Shown piece after piece: positions 18,500-27,157 of a stretch of 64,000 nt of DNA (position 1 is its first letter; each line of letters opens with the position of its first letter). The notes beneath the pieces were generated by a model. The model was not told the DNA's origin, did not search any database, and saw nothing but the letters and a program-made list of their open reading frames with translations. Source of the DNA: Pseudomonadota bacterium (GTDB lineage: Bacteria > Myxococcota_A > Polyangia > Polyangiales > Polyangiaceae); assembly GCA_023431345.1 (NCBI GenBank), contig JAEYWK010000044.1, positions 1 to 64,000 of the forward strand, in the 5' to 3' direction. The translations under genes and the position numbers were made by a program.

Positions 18500-20350
18500 C
18501 TACTGCGCGGCCTCGATCGAACCGGTAGCTTGCCGGCTGACCATCGCCGCGTAGCGCCCGCCCCGCGCCATGAGCTCGCGGTGGTTTCCTTGCTCGACGA
18601 CGCGGCCGCCATCGAGCACGACGATGCGATCCGCGTGCGCGATCGTGCTCAGCCGATGCGCGATGATGAACGTCGTGCGATCGCGGAGGAGCTCGCCGAG
18701 CGAGGCCTGGATCAGCTGCTCGCTCTCGGAGTCGAGGTTGCTGGTGGCTTCGTCGAGGATGAGTATTCGAGGATTCGCGAGCAGCGCGCGCGCGATCGAC
18801 AGGCGCTGGCGCTGTCCGCCCGACAGCTTGACGCCGCGCTCACCGATCAACGTATCGTAGCCTTCGGGGAGCTTACGGATGAACTCGTCGGCGTTTGCCC
18901 GGCGGGCCGCGTCGAGCACCTCTTCGTCGCTGGCTTGCATGCGACCGTAGGCGATGTTCTCGCGGACGGTGCCGTCGAACAGGAACACCTCTTGCTGCAC
19001 GATGCCGAGCAGCGCGCGAAAGCTCTTCAGCTTGATGCGCCTGAGGTCGACCCCGTTCAGGTAGATGGCGCCGGCGGTCGGGTCGTAAAAGCGCGCCAGT
19101 AGGTCCGTGACCGTCGTCTTCCCGGCGCCGCTCGCGCCCACGAGCGCGACCACGCTGCCGCCAGGCACCGCGAGATCGAAATCGTGAAGAACGGGCAAAC
19201 CCGAGCGATATTCGAACGTTACGCGCTCAAAACGCAGCTCCGTCACGCGCTGCGGCGCGCTCACTGCCCCCTCCGGGTCCGGCTTCTCCGGGCGCTTGTC
19301 GAGCACCTCGAACACGCGCTCCATGGCCGCGAGGCCGCGCTGCGTTTCGCTGATCGAGCTCGAGATCTGCATGATGGGCTCGAGCAGCCGCCACAGGTAG
19401 CCTTGAAACGCGATCAGCACGCCGACCGTCGCCTGCCCCTTCACCGCCAAGTAGCCGCCGAAGGTGATGATCGTCACCTGAGCCAGCGGCATCATGAGCT
19501 CCCAAATCAGCGCCACCGACCGCTGCGTGCGCGTCGCGAGCATCTGCTTGCGGATCACCGTATGGTGACCGACCGCGTAGGCGAGCTCTTCACGCTGCTC
19601 GCGACCGAAGCCACGCACGACGCGCACGCCCGAGAGGCCCTCGCTGACGCGCGCGTCGATTTCTTGGCGATCTTGACCGATCGACTTCCATACCGCTCGA
19701 ATGCGACGCGCCCACAGGTTCTGCGCCAGCAGCACCGGCGGCATCACCACCAGCACCGCCGTCGCGATGCGCCAGTTGAGGGTGAAGATGATCGAGAGCG
19801 TCACGATCAGGCGCAGCGTCGCCAAAACCGGCGAAAATAGCGCTTGCTGTAGCAGCCCCGTGGTCGCGTCGACGTCGCTCGAGAGGCGCGACAGGATCCC
19901 GCCCGTCTTCATCTCCGTCAGGTCGTTCATCGGCAGGCGCAAGACGCGGTTGAACAGCGCCGCGCGCAGCTGAAACGCCAGGCGGCTGTTGACGAGCTGC
20001 AGCCGCAAGCTCCGCGCCCACGACAGGCCCGACCCCAGCAGGAACAGACCCGCCATGCCCAGCCCGAAACCCACCAGCTCCGCCGTCTTCCGCTCCGTCG
20101 ACATGTCGGCGTTCATGATCACTTCGTCGATCAAGTGCGCCGACACCAAAGGCCAAACCATGTCGATGGCGATGCCCACCAGCGACAGCGTCAAGAGCAG
20201 CGCGAGCTGCCAGGCGTGCGGGCGCAGCCAGCGAGCATAGCGGCGCGCGTAGCCCTCGCGCCCCGACGATGGGGCGAGCGGGCGCGCCGAGGCGTCGCGA
20301 TGGCCCCGACGAAAGGAGCGGTATCGCTTCCGCGAAGTGTTGGGCGTCAT
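18500..20350 (-). CDS. ABC transporter, fused permease and ATPase (MsbA-like exporter)
   Basis: A half-transporter of 616 residues. It has an N-terminal membrane domain of six helices (about 45-340) and a C-terminal ATPase with Walker A GASGAGKTT near 406, signature LSGGQRQRLS near 510, Walker B ILILDEATS near 533 and the switch His in IIAHRLST. It probably works as a homodimer exporting a lipid, lipid-linked sugar, peptide or drug. It starts 16 bp after the GAF-like gene, so the two are one unit. They are divergent from the ebo cluster, but involvement in that export is speculation. Confidence 0.9.
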   Translation of the reverse strand: MTPNTSRKRYRSFRRGHRDASARPLAPSSGREGYARRYARWLRPHAWQLALLLTLSLVGIAIDMVWPLVSAHLIDEVIMNADMSTERKTAELVGFGLGMAGLFLLGSGLSWARSLRLQLVNSRLAFQLRAALFNRVLRLPMNDLTEMKTGGILSRLSSDVDATTGLLQQALFSPVLATLRLIVTLSIIFTLNWRIATAVLVVMPPVLLAQNLWARRIRAVWKSIGQDRQEIDARVSEGLSGVRVVRGFGREQREELAYAVGHHTVIRKQMLATRTQRSVALIWELMMPLAQVTIITFGGYLAVKGQATVGVLIAFQGYLWRLLEPIMQISSSISETQRGLAAMERVFEVLDKRPEKPDPEGAVSAPQRVTELRFERVTFEYRSGLPVLHDFDLAVPGGSVVALVGASGAGKTTVTDLLARFYDPTAGAIYLNGVDLRRIKLKSFRALLGIVQQEVFLFDGTVRENIAYGRMQASDEEVLDAARRANADEFIRKLPEGYDTLIGERGVKLSGGQRQRLSIARALLANPRILILDEATSNLDSESEQLIQASLGELLRDRTTFIIAHRLSTIAHADRIVVLDGGRVVEQGNHRELMARGGRYAAMVSRQATGSIEAAQ

Positions 20351-20366
20351 GACCGCGCCGGACGCT

Positions 20367-20774
20367 TCAGCCCGATTCGGGCAAAGCCGCCGCGGCGCCT
20401 TCGAACGCCTTCAGCTCTTGCTCAGAAAAATTGCGCTCACCCATGAATGCGATACCCACCACGGCCCGCAGACCGCCGGCCGGTGCGTGCACGGGAATGG
20501 CGAGCGCGGCTCGAGCCGCTACCGCCTTGGCGCCGGGGCGAACGTCTCCGCTCGCATCACTCTCGAGGTTGCAAACCGCCACGACCTCGTCTCGCTCCCA
20601 CGCGAGGCCCGCCATGCCCTTGCCACGGGGGATGATGTCCGTCACCTTCACGACCGGCGGCGGAATGTTGACGTGAGCCGCCAGTTTGAGGACGTCACCC
20701 TGAAGGAGATGCACGGTTCCGGCGACACCGCCATGATCGGCCAGAAAAGTCTTCAGCCAAGCCTCGGTTGCCAC
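20367..20774 (-). CDS. Small GAF-domain-like protein
   Basis: The 135-residue protein is a single GAF-like domain: helix (TEAWLKTFLADHG), central strands (GTVHLLQGDVLKLAAH), a GKGMAGLAWERDE loop, then RAALAIPVHAP and VVGIAFMGERNFSEQEL, the usual GAF end. GAF domains bind small ligands such as nucleotides. No output domain is fused. GTG start, 80 bp from the divergent eboD, and co-transcribed with the ABC exporter. It might sense a ligand for that transporter. Confidence 0.65.
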   Translation of the reverse strand: MATEAWLKTFLADHGGVAGTVHLLQGDVLKLAAHVNIPPPVVKVTDIIPRGKGMAGLAWERDEVVAVCNLESDASGDVRPGAKAVAARAALAIPVHAPAGGLRAVVGIAFMGERNFSEQELKAFEGAAAALPESG

Positions 20775-20853
20775 GGCCGGAGCGTAGTGCCGTAGAAGGC
20801 CTCTAGCCAGCCCTAATGGGCCAGCGCGCCGTACGCCTCTGCCATCTGCTGCT

Positions 20854-22062
20854 ATGCTTTCCCGCGCTGCTTTGAGCCCATCGCCCCTGTCCGGCTTCCG
20901 GCCGACTCAGCTGCACGAGCAGCGCTTCAGCGTCGAATTCGACTACCCCGTGGTCTTCTGTCGCGGCGTGCTCACGCCCAGCGACCCGACCTTGGCCTGG
21001 TGCATCTCGCGGCGGGAGCCGGAGCGACGTCACCCCGTGTTCGCGGTGCTCGACGGCGGGCTCGTCGCGGTCCGGCCCGCGCTGGGCGCCGAGGTCGAGC
21101 GCTACATCGCGGCCCACGCGGCCTCGCTTTCGCTGGTGGCCCCGCCCCACGTCGTGCCCGGAGGCGAAGCGGTCAAAAACGAGCCCGCGCTGCGCGACGA
21201 CCTCCACGCTCGCTTCGCGGCGGCGCGGCTCGACAAGCAGGCCACGCTGCTCGTCGTCGGCGGCGGCGCGGTGCTCGACGCGGTCGGTTACGTCGGCTCG
21301 ACCACTCACCGCGGCGTGAGGATCGTGCGCATACCGACCACCGTGCTGGCGCAGAACGACGCCGGGGTCGGCGTGAAGACGTCGGTCAACGCCTTCGGAG
21401 CCAAGAATTTCCTCGGCACCTTCGCGCCGCCGTTCGCGGTCGTGAACGACGTCGAGCTGCTGGCCACGCTGCCCCTTCGCGACGTGCGCGCCGGCTTGGC
21501 CGAGGCCGTCAAGGTCGCGCTGATCCGCGACGCCGATTTCTTCGCCTGGCTCGAGCAGAACGCGGCTGCGCTCCGCGAAGGGCACAGCGCGCCGCTCGAG
21601 CACGCGGTGCGTCGCTGCGCCGAGCTGCACCTGCTGCACATCGCGAGCGGGGGCGATCCGTTCGAGCGAGGCAGCAAGCGCCCTCTCGACTACGGTCACT
21701 GGGCGGCGCACAAGCTCGAGACGCTCACGCAGCACCGCCTGCGTCACGGCGAGGCGGTAGCGATCGGCATGGCCCTCGACGCTTGCTACGCGGCCGCCAA
21801 AGGCCTGCTGGCGGAGGCCGCCCGCGACAGGCTCTGCGCGCTGCTCGACGCGCTCGGCCTGCCCAGCTTCGACCCGGCGCTCTCCGCCACGCGCGACGGC
21901 CAATCCGTGATCCTGGAAGGGCTACGCGAGTTTCAGGAGCACCTCGGCGGCGCGCTGTCGGTCACGCTGCTCACCGACGTGGGCGCGAGCGTCGAGGCGC
22001 GTGACATGGATGCCGAGCTGATCGCATCATCCATCGCCTGGCTGGCGGCTCGCGTTCGCTAA
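20854..22062 (+). CDS. eboD: 3-dehydroquinate synthase-like sugar phosphate cyclase, EboD
   Basis: A 402-residue member of the dehydroquinate synthase fold. It has the NAD-binding GGGAVLDAVGYVGSTTHRG, IPTTVLAQNDAGVGVKTSVN, AEAVKVALI with a metal-ligand Glu, and YGHWAAHKLE with the catalytic and metal His. Neighbours identify it as the Ebo version rather than AroB: eboE and eboC follow directly, and eboABF lies opposite. In known ebo clusters the substrate is not settled. It may be a sugar phosphate feeding a carrier or modification. ATG start at 20854. Confidence 0.88.
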   Translation: MLSRAALSPSPLSGFRPTQLHEQRFSVEFDYPVVFCRGVLTPSDPTLAWCISRREPERRHPVFAVLDGGLVAVRPALGAEVERYIAAHAASLSLVAPPHVVPGGEAVKNEPALRDDLHARFAAARLDKQATLLVVGGGAVLDAVGYVGSTTHRGVRIVRIPTTVLAQNDAGVGVKTSVNAFGAKNFLGTFAPPFAVVNDVELLATLPLRDVRAGLAEAVKVALIRDADFFAWLEQNAAALREGHSAPLEHAVRRCAELHLLHIASGGDPFERGSKRPLDYGHWAAHKLETLTQHRLRHGEAVAIGMALDACYAAAKGLLAEAARDRLCALLDALGLPSFDPALSATRDGQSVILEGLREFQEHLGGALSVTLLTDVGASVEARDMDAELIASSIAWLAARVR

Positions 22063-22085
22063 GCCTCGCCCCTCCCCCGCAGGTC

Positions 22086-23300
22086 ATGCTCCTCGGCAAG
22101 CTCAACGACGCACACCTCACGTACTGCACCAACGTGCACGCGGGGGAGACTTTGGCGGAGGTTCGGGCGCTGGTTCGCGCCCACGTGGTGGCGGTCAAGG
22201 CTGCCGTCGCGCCGACGCAGCCTTTTGGCGTCGGCCTGCGTCTGGCCGCCGCCGCCGCGGAGGCGCTGCAAGACCCGCGAGAGCTGCGAAGCTTCGCCGC
22301 CGAGCTTCGCGAGCTCGATCTGTACTGCTTCACCATCAACGGCTTTCCCTACGGCGCGTTCCACGGCGCGCGCGTGAAGGAGCGCGTGTACCAGCCGGAC
22401 TGGCTCAGCGCGGAGCGAGTGCGTTACACCCAGGCCCTGGCGCGGGTGCTGGCAGAGCTCTTGCCCGACGGGGTGAGCGGCAGCATCAGCAGCGTGCCCG
22501 GCTGCTTCAAGCCCGCGGCCCTCGAGCCACGCGCCGAGGCGCAGATGGCGAGCGCGATGATCGAGGTCGTCGCGACGCTGGTCGAGCTCGAGCGCCGCCG
22601 CGGCCGGCACATCGCCCTCGCCCTCGAGCCCGAGCCCGGCTGCTTCTTGGAGACGACCGACGAAGCCGTCCGCTTCTTCGAGCAGCGCTTGTTCAGCGCG
22701 AGCGCCCGCCGAGAGCTCGTGACGCGGGCCAACATCGAGCCCGCGGAGGCGGAGCGCCTGCTCCGACGTCACCTCGGCGTTTGCCTCGACACGTGTCACG
22801 CCTCGGTGGAGTTCGAGTCGCCACTCGTGGCGTTTCGGCGCTTGCAGGCCGCCGGCGTCGCCGTGCCCAAGGTTCAGCTCAGCGCGGGTCTGCGCTTGCC
22901 GGAGGCCACGCCCGAGCGCCTGCGCGCCCTGAGCGCGTTCGCGGAGGGAGTCTACTTGCATCAAACGGTCGTGCGCGGCGGAGGGGGCCTGCAGCGCTTC
23001 CTCGATCTGCCTGAAGCCCTCGCGTCGCTACCGGCCTCACGCGACGAGTGGCGTGTGCACTTCCACGTCCCGATCTTCTTGGCCGAGCTCGGTTGGTTCG
23101 AGAGCACGCAAGCCGATCTGCGGCCGCTCCTGAGCGAGCTTTCGCGCGCGCCCGCTTGTCCTCACCTCGAGGTCGAGACCTACACCTGGGACGTCTTGCC
23201 GGAGGCGTTCCGCGACGTACCGCTCGATCGCGCCATCGAGCGTGAGCTCCGCTTCGTGATCGAAGCGTGGAGCGCCAGCCCAGAGCGAGCGCAGCCTTGA
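22086..23300 (+). CDS. eboE: EboE, TIM-barrel metabolite-traffic protein
   Basis: A 404-residue protein with a sugar-phosphate-isomerase-like TIM barrel. The start LLGKLNDAHLTYCTNVHAGE, FTINGFPYGAFHG near residue 85 and CLDTCHASVEFESPL near 235 are EboE-type motifs with potential metal-binding His, Asp and Glu. Family members are needed for exporting or trafficking metabolites such as scytonemin precursors in cyanobacteria. The chemical reaction is unknown. It lies 23 bp after eboD and overlaps eboC at its end. Confidence 0.88.
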   Translation: MLLGKLNDAHLTYCTNVHAGETLAEVRALVRAHVVAVKAAVAPTQPFGVGLRLAAAAAEALQDPRELRSFAAELRELDLYCFTINGFPYGAFHGARVKERVYQPDWLSAERVRYTQALARVLAELLPDGVSGSISSVPGCFKPAALEPRAEAQMASAMIEVVATLVELERRRGRHIALALEPEPGCFLETTDEAVRFFEQRLFSASARRELVTRANIEPAEAERLLRRHLGVCLDTCHASVEFESPLVAFRRLQAAGVAVPKVQLSAGLRLPEATPERLRALSAFAEGVYLHQTVVRGGGGLQRFLDLPEALASLPASRDEWRVHFHVPIFLAELGWFESTQADLRPLLSELSRAPACPHLEVETYTWDVLPEAFRDVPLDRAIERELRFVIEAWSASPERAQP

Positions 23301-24175
23301 AGCTGCGCACGCTGCTGAAGCTCGGCCGCACCTCGAACCTGCCCACCGTTTGGTCCAACGTGCTGGCGGGAGCGGCGCTGAGCGGCGCGCCCTTCGGTCC
23401 CGCCGAGCTCGGCGTGCTGCTGCTGTGCGCCTCGGCGTTCTACGAAGGCGGCATGTTCTTGAACGACGCCTTCGACGCTGATATCGATCGGCGCGAGCGC
23501 CCGGACCGCCCCATCCCCGCCGGCGAGGCGTCACGGCGCCAGGTCTTCACGCTCGGCTACGGCTTGCTCGGCTCGGGTCTCGCGCTGCTCGGCGGCGCGA
23601 CGCTCGCGGGCCTGACCCGGCCGGGCTGGGGCGCGCCCCTGGCCGCGCTGTTCACGTGCGCGGCCATCCTGGTCTACAACCGCTGGCACAAGGGGCACGC
23701 CTGGTCTCCGCTCGTGATGGGAGCGTGTCGAGCCGGACTGTACGCGATGGCGGCGCTGGCGGTCTCCGGCACGCTGGGCCCGAGAGTGCTGCTCGGCGCC
23801 GGCGCGCTGTGGCTCTACATCGTCGGGCTCACGCACGTCGCTCGCTTCGAGACGGGACGGGCGCTCGAGCGCGCTTGGGTCGGGGCGCTCGTGCTCGCCC
23901 CGCTGCTGGCGGGGGCCTGGGCGCTGCTCGAGGTGCCTAGCCTGCTTCCCCTCTTGTGTTGGGCGCTGCTGCTCGGCTGGAGCTTGCGCTCGATGAGCTT
24001 CGCGCTCAAAGGTGGCTCGGGTCAGATCCCGCGGGCGGTCGTGTCGCTCATCGCGGGCGCGTCGCTGATCGACGCGCTGTTCATCGCGCTGTCAGCGCCG
24101 CCCCTCGCCGTCTTGGCGGCGCTCGGAGCCTTCTTGCTGACCCTCAAATGGCAGCGGCGCATCCCCGGCACTTGA
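23297..24175 (+). CDS. eboC: UbiA-like prenyltransferase, EboC
   Basis: A membrane protein of about 292 residues with eight or nine hydrophobic segments and the first UbiA aspartate motif NDAFDADIDRRERPDRPIPAG's core ND-x2-D-x3-D. A clear second Asp-rich motif, present in ordinary UbiA enzymes, is not obvious. UbiA enzymes transfer prenyl chains to an acceptor in the membrane. The start is uncertain: TTG 23297 gives a 4-bp TTGA overlap with eboE and the N-terminus MKLRTLLKLGRTSNLP, while GTG 23267 adds ten residues. The stop is convergent with eboF. Confidence 0.85.
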   Translation: MKLRTLLKLGRTSNLPTVWSNVLAGAALSGAPFGPAELGVLLLCASAFYEGGMFLNDAFDADIDRRERPDRPIPAGEASRRQVFTLGYGLLGSGLALLGGATLAGLTRPGWGAPLAALFTCAAILVYNRWHKGHAWSPLVMGACRAGLYAMAALAVSGTLGPRVLLGAGALWLYIVGLTHVARFETGRALERAWVGALVLAPLLAGAWALLEVPSLLPLLCWALLLGWSLRSMSFALKGGSGQIPRAVVSLIAGASLIDALFIALSAPPLAVLAALGAFLLTLKWQRRIPGT

Positions 24176-24188
24176 GCCGGCACTTGAG
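24165..24188. repeat. 12-bp tandem duplication at the eboC stop
   Basis: CCGGCACTTGAG occurs twice in direct tandem (24165-24176, 24177-24188). The first copy contains the eboC stop codon, so the protein is unaffected. Confidence 0.75.
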
Positions 24189-24211
24189 CCGGGTCGCGGT
24201 CGCAGGTTCCC

Positions 24212-25585
24212 TCAGTCGAAGACGTGCTGCAGCAGCAGGTCCTTCACGGCGGTGGCAGCGACCTCTCCTTCCGGCAGCAGCTCCGGCACGGAAGACATGA
24301 AGAGCGGGCCATCTTCAGCGCGCTCCGTGAGCCGCCCGTGCGAGCCTTTCACGAGCGTCGCGTCGAGGGCGATGACGTCGAGCAGGTTTCGAAAACCGAG
24401 CTTGCGAGCCAGCAGCTTCCGTCCGACCTTCAGGGTCGGCAGCGCGATGGCCGGATCGAGCAGCAGCTCCACCGGATCGTAGCCGGGCTTCAGGTGAATA
24501 TCGACGGTGCGCGCGTAGTCGGGCGCCTTCGCGTCGTCGAGCCAGAAGTAGTAGCTGAACCAGCGATCGGAGCGCGAGACGAGCACGAGCTCGCCCGACC
24601 GCTCGTGGTCGAGCCCGACCGCTCGCTTACCGTCGAGATCCAAGACCTGCTCGACGCCGTCGAGTGATTCGCACAGCGCGCGCACGCGCGGCAGATCCGC
24701 CGCGTTCTTCACGTAAACGTGCGCGATCTGGTGGTCCGCCACCGCGAACGCGCGGCTCGCGCCCGCGTCGAGCTGCTCGAGCCCCAGCTCCTCACGCACG
24801 CGGAGCAGCCCCGCCTCGCGCAGCGCGCGGTTGACGTGAACCGCGCCGCTGACCTCGCTGATACCGTACTCGGACAGCACCACCACGCGCAGCCCTCGAC
24901 GCTGCGCCAAATCCAGCAGCTCGGAGCAGACCGCGTCGACCTGCGCGAGCGCCAGCGCGACGCGCGGATCGCGCGGACCGAAGCGCTGCAGGTCGTAGTC
25001 GAGGTGGGGCAAATACACGAGGGTGAGCGTCGGCGCGCTGCGCTCGATCACGTGCTCGGCCGAGCGCGCGATCCAGCGTGTGGAGCTGATGTCGGCGCGC
25101 GGCCCCCAAAAATTGAACAGCGGGAAGGTGCCGAGCGCCGCGCTGAGCTCGGCCCGGAGCTCGGGCGGGTCGGTATAGACGTCCGGCAATTTGCGACCGT
25201 CCGCCGTGTACATCGGCCGCGGAGTCACCGAGATGTCGGCGCTCGAGTACATATTGTACCACCAAAACAGCTTAGCGACGCTGAAGCTCGGATCGCGGCG
25301 CTTGGCTTCGTCCCACAGCTTCTCGCCCGCGACGAGGCGGTTCGATTGGCGCCAGAGCCACACCTGCGACAGGTCGCGGAAATACCAGCCGTTGGCGACC
25401 ACCCCGTGCTCGCGCGGCAGCTTGCCGGTCACGAACGTCGACTGCACCGAGCAGGTCACGGCGGGCAAGGTCGTACGGAGCGGCCTCAGCGCGTGCGCGT
25501 CGCGGAATGCCCGGAGCGCTGGCGTATGCTCGCCGATCAAGCCGGGGGTGAGCCCCACGACGTTCAAGACCAAGGTCGGTTGCAA
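24212..25585 (-). CDS. eboF: Alkaline phosphatase/nucleotide pyrophosphatase superfamily protein, EboF
   Basis: A 457-residue metal-dependent phosphodiesterase-fold protein. The nucleophile region reads LPAVTCSVQSTFVTGKLP (a Thr/Ser nucleophile). Metal-binding stretches are YLPHLDYDLQRFG, LSEYGISEV and VADHQIAHVYV. In ebo clusters this gene is the pyrophosphatase/phosphodiesterase partner. There is no obvious signal peptide. The start appears to be TTG 25585 (MQPTLVLNVVGLTPG); no ATG or GTG fits better. It is 13 bp after eboB and last in the minus-strand arm. Confidence 0.88.
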   Translation of the reverse strand: MQPTLVLNVVGLTPGLIGEHTPALRAFRDAHALRPLRTTLPAVTCSVQSTFVTGKLPREHGVVANGWYFRDLSQVWLWRQSNRLVAGEKLWDEAKRRDPSFSVAKLFWWYNMYSSADISVTPRPMYTADGRKLPDVYTDPPELRAELSAALGTFPLFNFWGPRADISSTRWIARSAEHVIERSAPTLTLVYLPHLDYDLQRFGPRDPRVALALAQVDAVCSELLDLAQRRGLRVVVLSEYGISEVSGAVHVNRALREAGLLRVREELGLEQLDAGASRAFAVADHQIAHVYVKNAADLPRVRALCESLDGVEQVLDLDGKRAVGLDHERSGELVLVSRSDRWFSYYFWLDDAKAPDYARTVDIHLKPGYDPVELLLDPAIALPTLKVGRKLLARKLGFRNLLDVIALDATLVKGSHGRLTERAEDGPLFMSSVPELLPEGEVAATAVKDLLLQHVFD

Positions 25586-25598
25586 GCCGCGAGCCCGC

Positions 25599-26483
25599 TT
25601 ACTTCGGGTCCGTGCGCGGCGATTGCCCGCGCAGCACCGAGTTACCCTGGAACAGCTCGCGCTGATCCACCGAGAGCTCGACCCCGAAGTCCTTCACGTC
25701 GAAGCGGCCGCTCTGCGCGAAGAAGCTGACGGGGTTCGTCCAACAAATCGTGCTCACGGCCTGCTCGCTGATGCCCGCTTCACGCATGGCTCGCGCGGTC
25801 TTCGGCACCTTGAGCGGATCGCTCACGCCCCAATCAGCGGCAGAGTTGATCAGGATACGCTCGGCGCCGTACTGCTGCACCAGCGTCACCATGCGCTGCT
25901 CGTCCATCTTCGTCGCGGGGTAGATGGAGTGCCCCGCCCAGCAGCCGGAGTCGAGCACGGCCGCCAGCGTCTCCTCGTTGTTGTGATCGATGAGCGTGAG
26001 CTCGGGCGCGATGCCGCTCGCTTTGACGAGCGCCAGCGTGCGCTCGGTGCCGCGCTTTTTGTCGCGGTGGGGCGTGTGAATCAAGATCGGCAGCCCCGCG
26101 TCTTTGGCGAGCTCGATCTGCGCGGCGAAGTACTTCTCTTCTGCGGGGGTCACGTCGTCGTAGCCGATCTCCCCCACCGCGACCACGCCGTCTTTCTCGA
26201 CGTACAGCTTCAACAGCTCCATCACGCCGTCGGCGAGCCGGCTGTTGTTCGCCTCCTTGGGGTTGAGGCCCATCGTGCAGAGGTGGCGAATCCCGAACTG
26301 CGACGCGCGAAAGCGCTCCCAACCGAGCAGCGACAGGAAATAGTCCTCGAAGCTGCCGACGTGCGTGCGAGGTTGACCGAGCCAGAAGGCAGGCTCGACG
26401 ATGGCGCGGATACCGGCGTCGGCCATCGCCTGATAGTCGTCGGTCGTGCGCGACGTCATGTGGATGTGGGGATCGAACAGCAT
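25599..26483 (-). CDS. eboB: TatD-like metal-dependent hydrolase, EboB
   Basis: A 294-residue TIM-barrel amidohydrolase. The metal site is visible as DPHIHM at residues 4-9, GEIGYDD, LIHTPHRDK, LIDHNNEET and the late Asp in INSAADWG. This resembles TatD hydrolases, but position between eboA and eboF identifies it as EboB. The substrate is unknown. ATG start, 2 bp after the eboA stop, which indicates tight coupling. Confidence 0.88.
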   Translation of the reverse strand: MLFDPHIHMTSRTTDDYQAMADAGIRAIVEPAFWLGQPRTHVGSFEDYFLSLLGWERFRASQFGIRHLCTMGLNPKEANNSRLADGVMELLKLYVEKDGVVAVGEIGYDDVTPAEEKYFAAQIELAKDAGLPILIHTPHRDKKRGTERTLALVKASGIAPELTLIDHNNEETLAAVLDSGCWAGHSIYPATKMDEQRMVTLVQQYGAERILINSAADWGVSDPLKVPKTARAMREAGISEQAVSTICWTNPVSFFAQSGRFDVKDFGVELSVDQRELFQGNSVLRGQSPRTDPK

Positions 26484-26485
26484 CG

Positions 26486-27142
26486 TCAGGCTCCGTAGCT
26501 CATGAGGTAGGTGGCGTCATCGGGCACGGGGCGCCCCGCGGCGCGGCGCTCGCTCGCGTAGGAGCGCGCCATGCGCGACAGCTCCGGGGTGATGCGCGCG
26601 TGGAGGCCTTCGATTCGCTGCACGGAGACGCCCATGAAGATGGCCTTCATGACCGCTTGGTCGAAGCTCAGCGCCGGGAAATGCTGGGCCAAAAATGGAT
26701 TTTCGCAGACGATGGCCTCGAACACGTCGAGAGAGTTCGTGCGGCACGCCGCGACGCCCGTATCGAGAAAGCGCGCCGGGTCCGGCAGCAGGCAAAGCGT
26801 GCGAAGCATGCTCACCTGCTCGCCCATCTCACCGCTCTCGAACAGGCGCAGGTGAAGCTCCGCGGCGCGGTCGGGCGCGGCGGCCCCGACCGCCTTGGCG
26901 AGCAGCGCGGCGCGAGCGAAATCGGTGAGGAGGAGGTGGGCACGCGCTTCGGGGAGCTCGAGCGGCGCCGCTGGCCGCGCTCCCCGGAGCGCCCCGAGGC
27001 GCCGTGGCACGCTGGCGAACAGCGCGCGAAACCCGAGACCGTCCGGCCTCGCGAGCTCGGGCTCGGCGCGCTCGAAGAACGCAGCGGCGCCGGGCCAACT
27101 CTGGCTCACGAAGCGCTGGAGCACCACGGCATGTTCGGGCAT
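26486..27142 (-). CDS. eboA: EboA-domain protein
   Basis: A 218-residue, mainly helical protein: repeated Leu/Ala-rich helices (DFARAALLAKAVGA, VSMLRTLCLLPDP) and ENPFLAQHFPALSFDQAVMKAIFMGVSVQRIEGL in the C-terminal half, the region typical of EboA. Its biochemical role is unknown. Order eboA-eboB-eboF on this strand supports the name. ATG start, only 15 bp after the diheme cytochrome stop, so it probably belongs to the same transcript. Confidence 0.82.
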   Translation of the reverse strand: MPEHAVVLQRFVSQSWPGAAAFFERAEPELARPDGLGFRALFASVPRRLGALRGARPAAPLELPEARAHLLLTDFARAALLAKAVGAAAPDRAAELHLRLFESGEMGEQVSMLRTLCLLPDPARFLDTGVAACRTNSLDVFEAIVCENPFLAQHFPALSFDQAVMKAIFMGVSVQRIEGLHARITPELSRMARSYASERRAAGRPVPDDATYLMSYGA

Positions 27143-27157
27143 GACGACAGCCGAGGT

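Noticed and set aside
20854..22062. Calling the cyclase aroB
   Set aside because: The fold is shared, but the direct eboE and eboC neighbours and the opposite eboABF arm fit EboD better.
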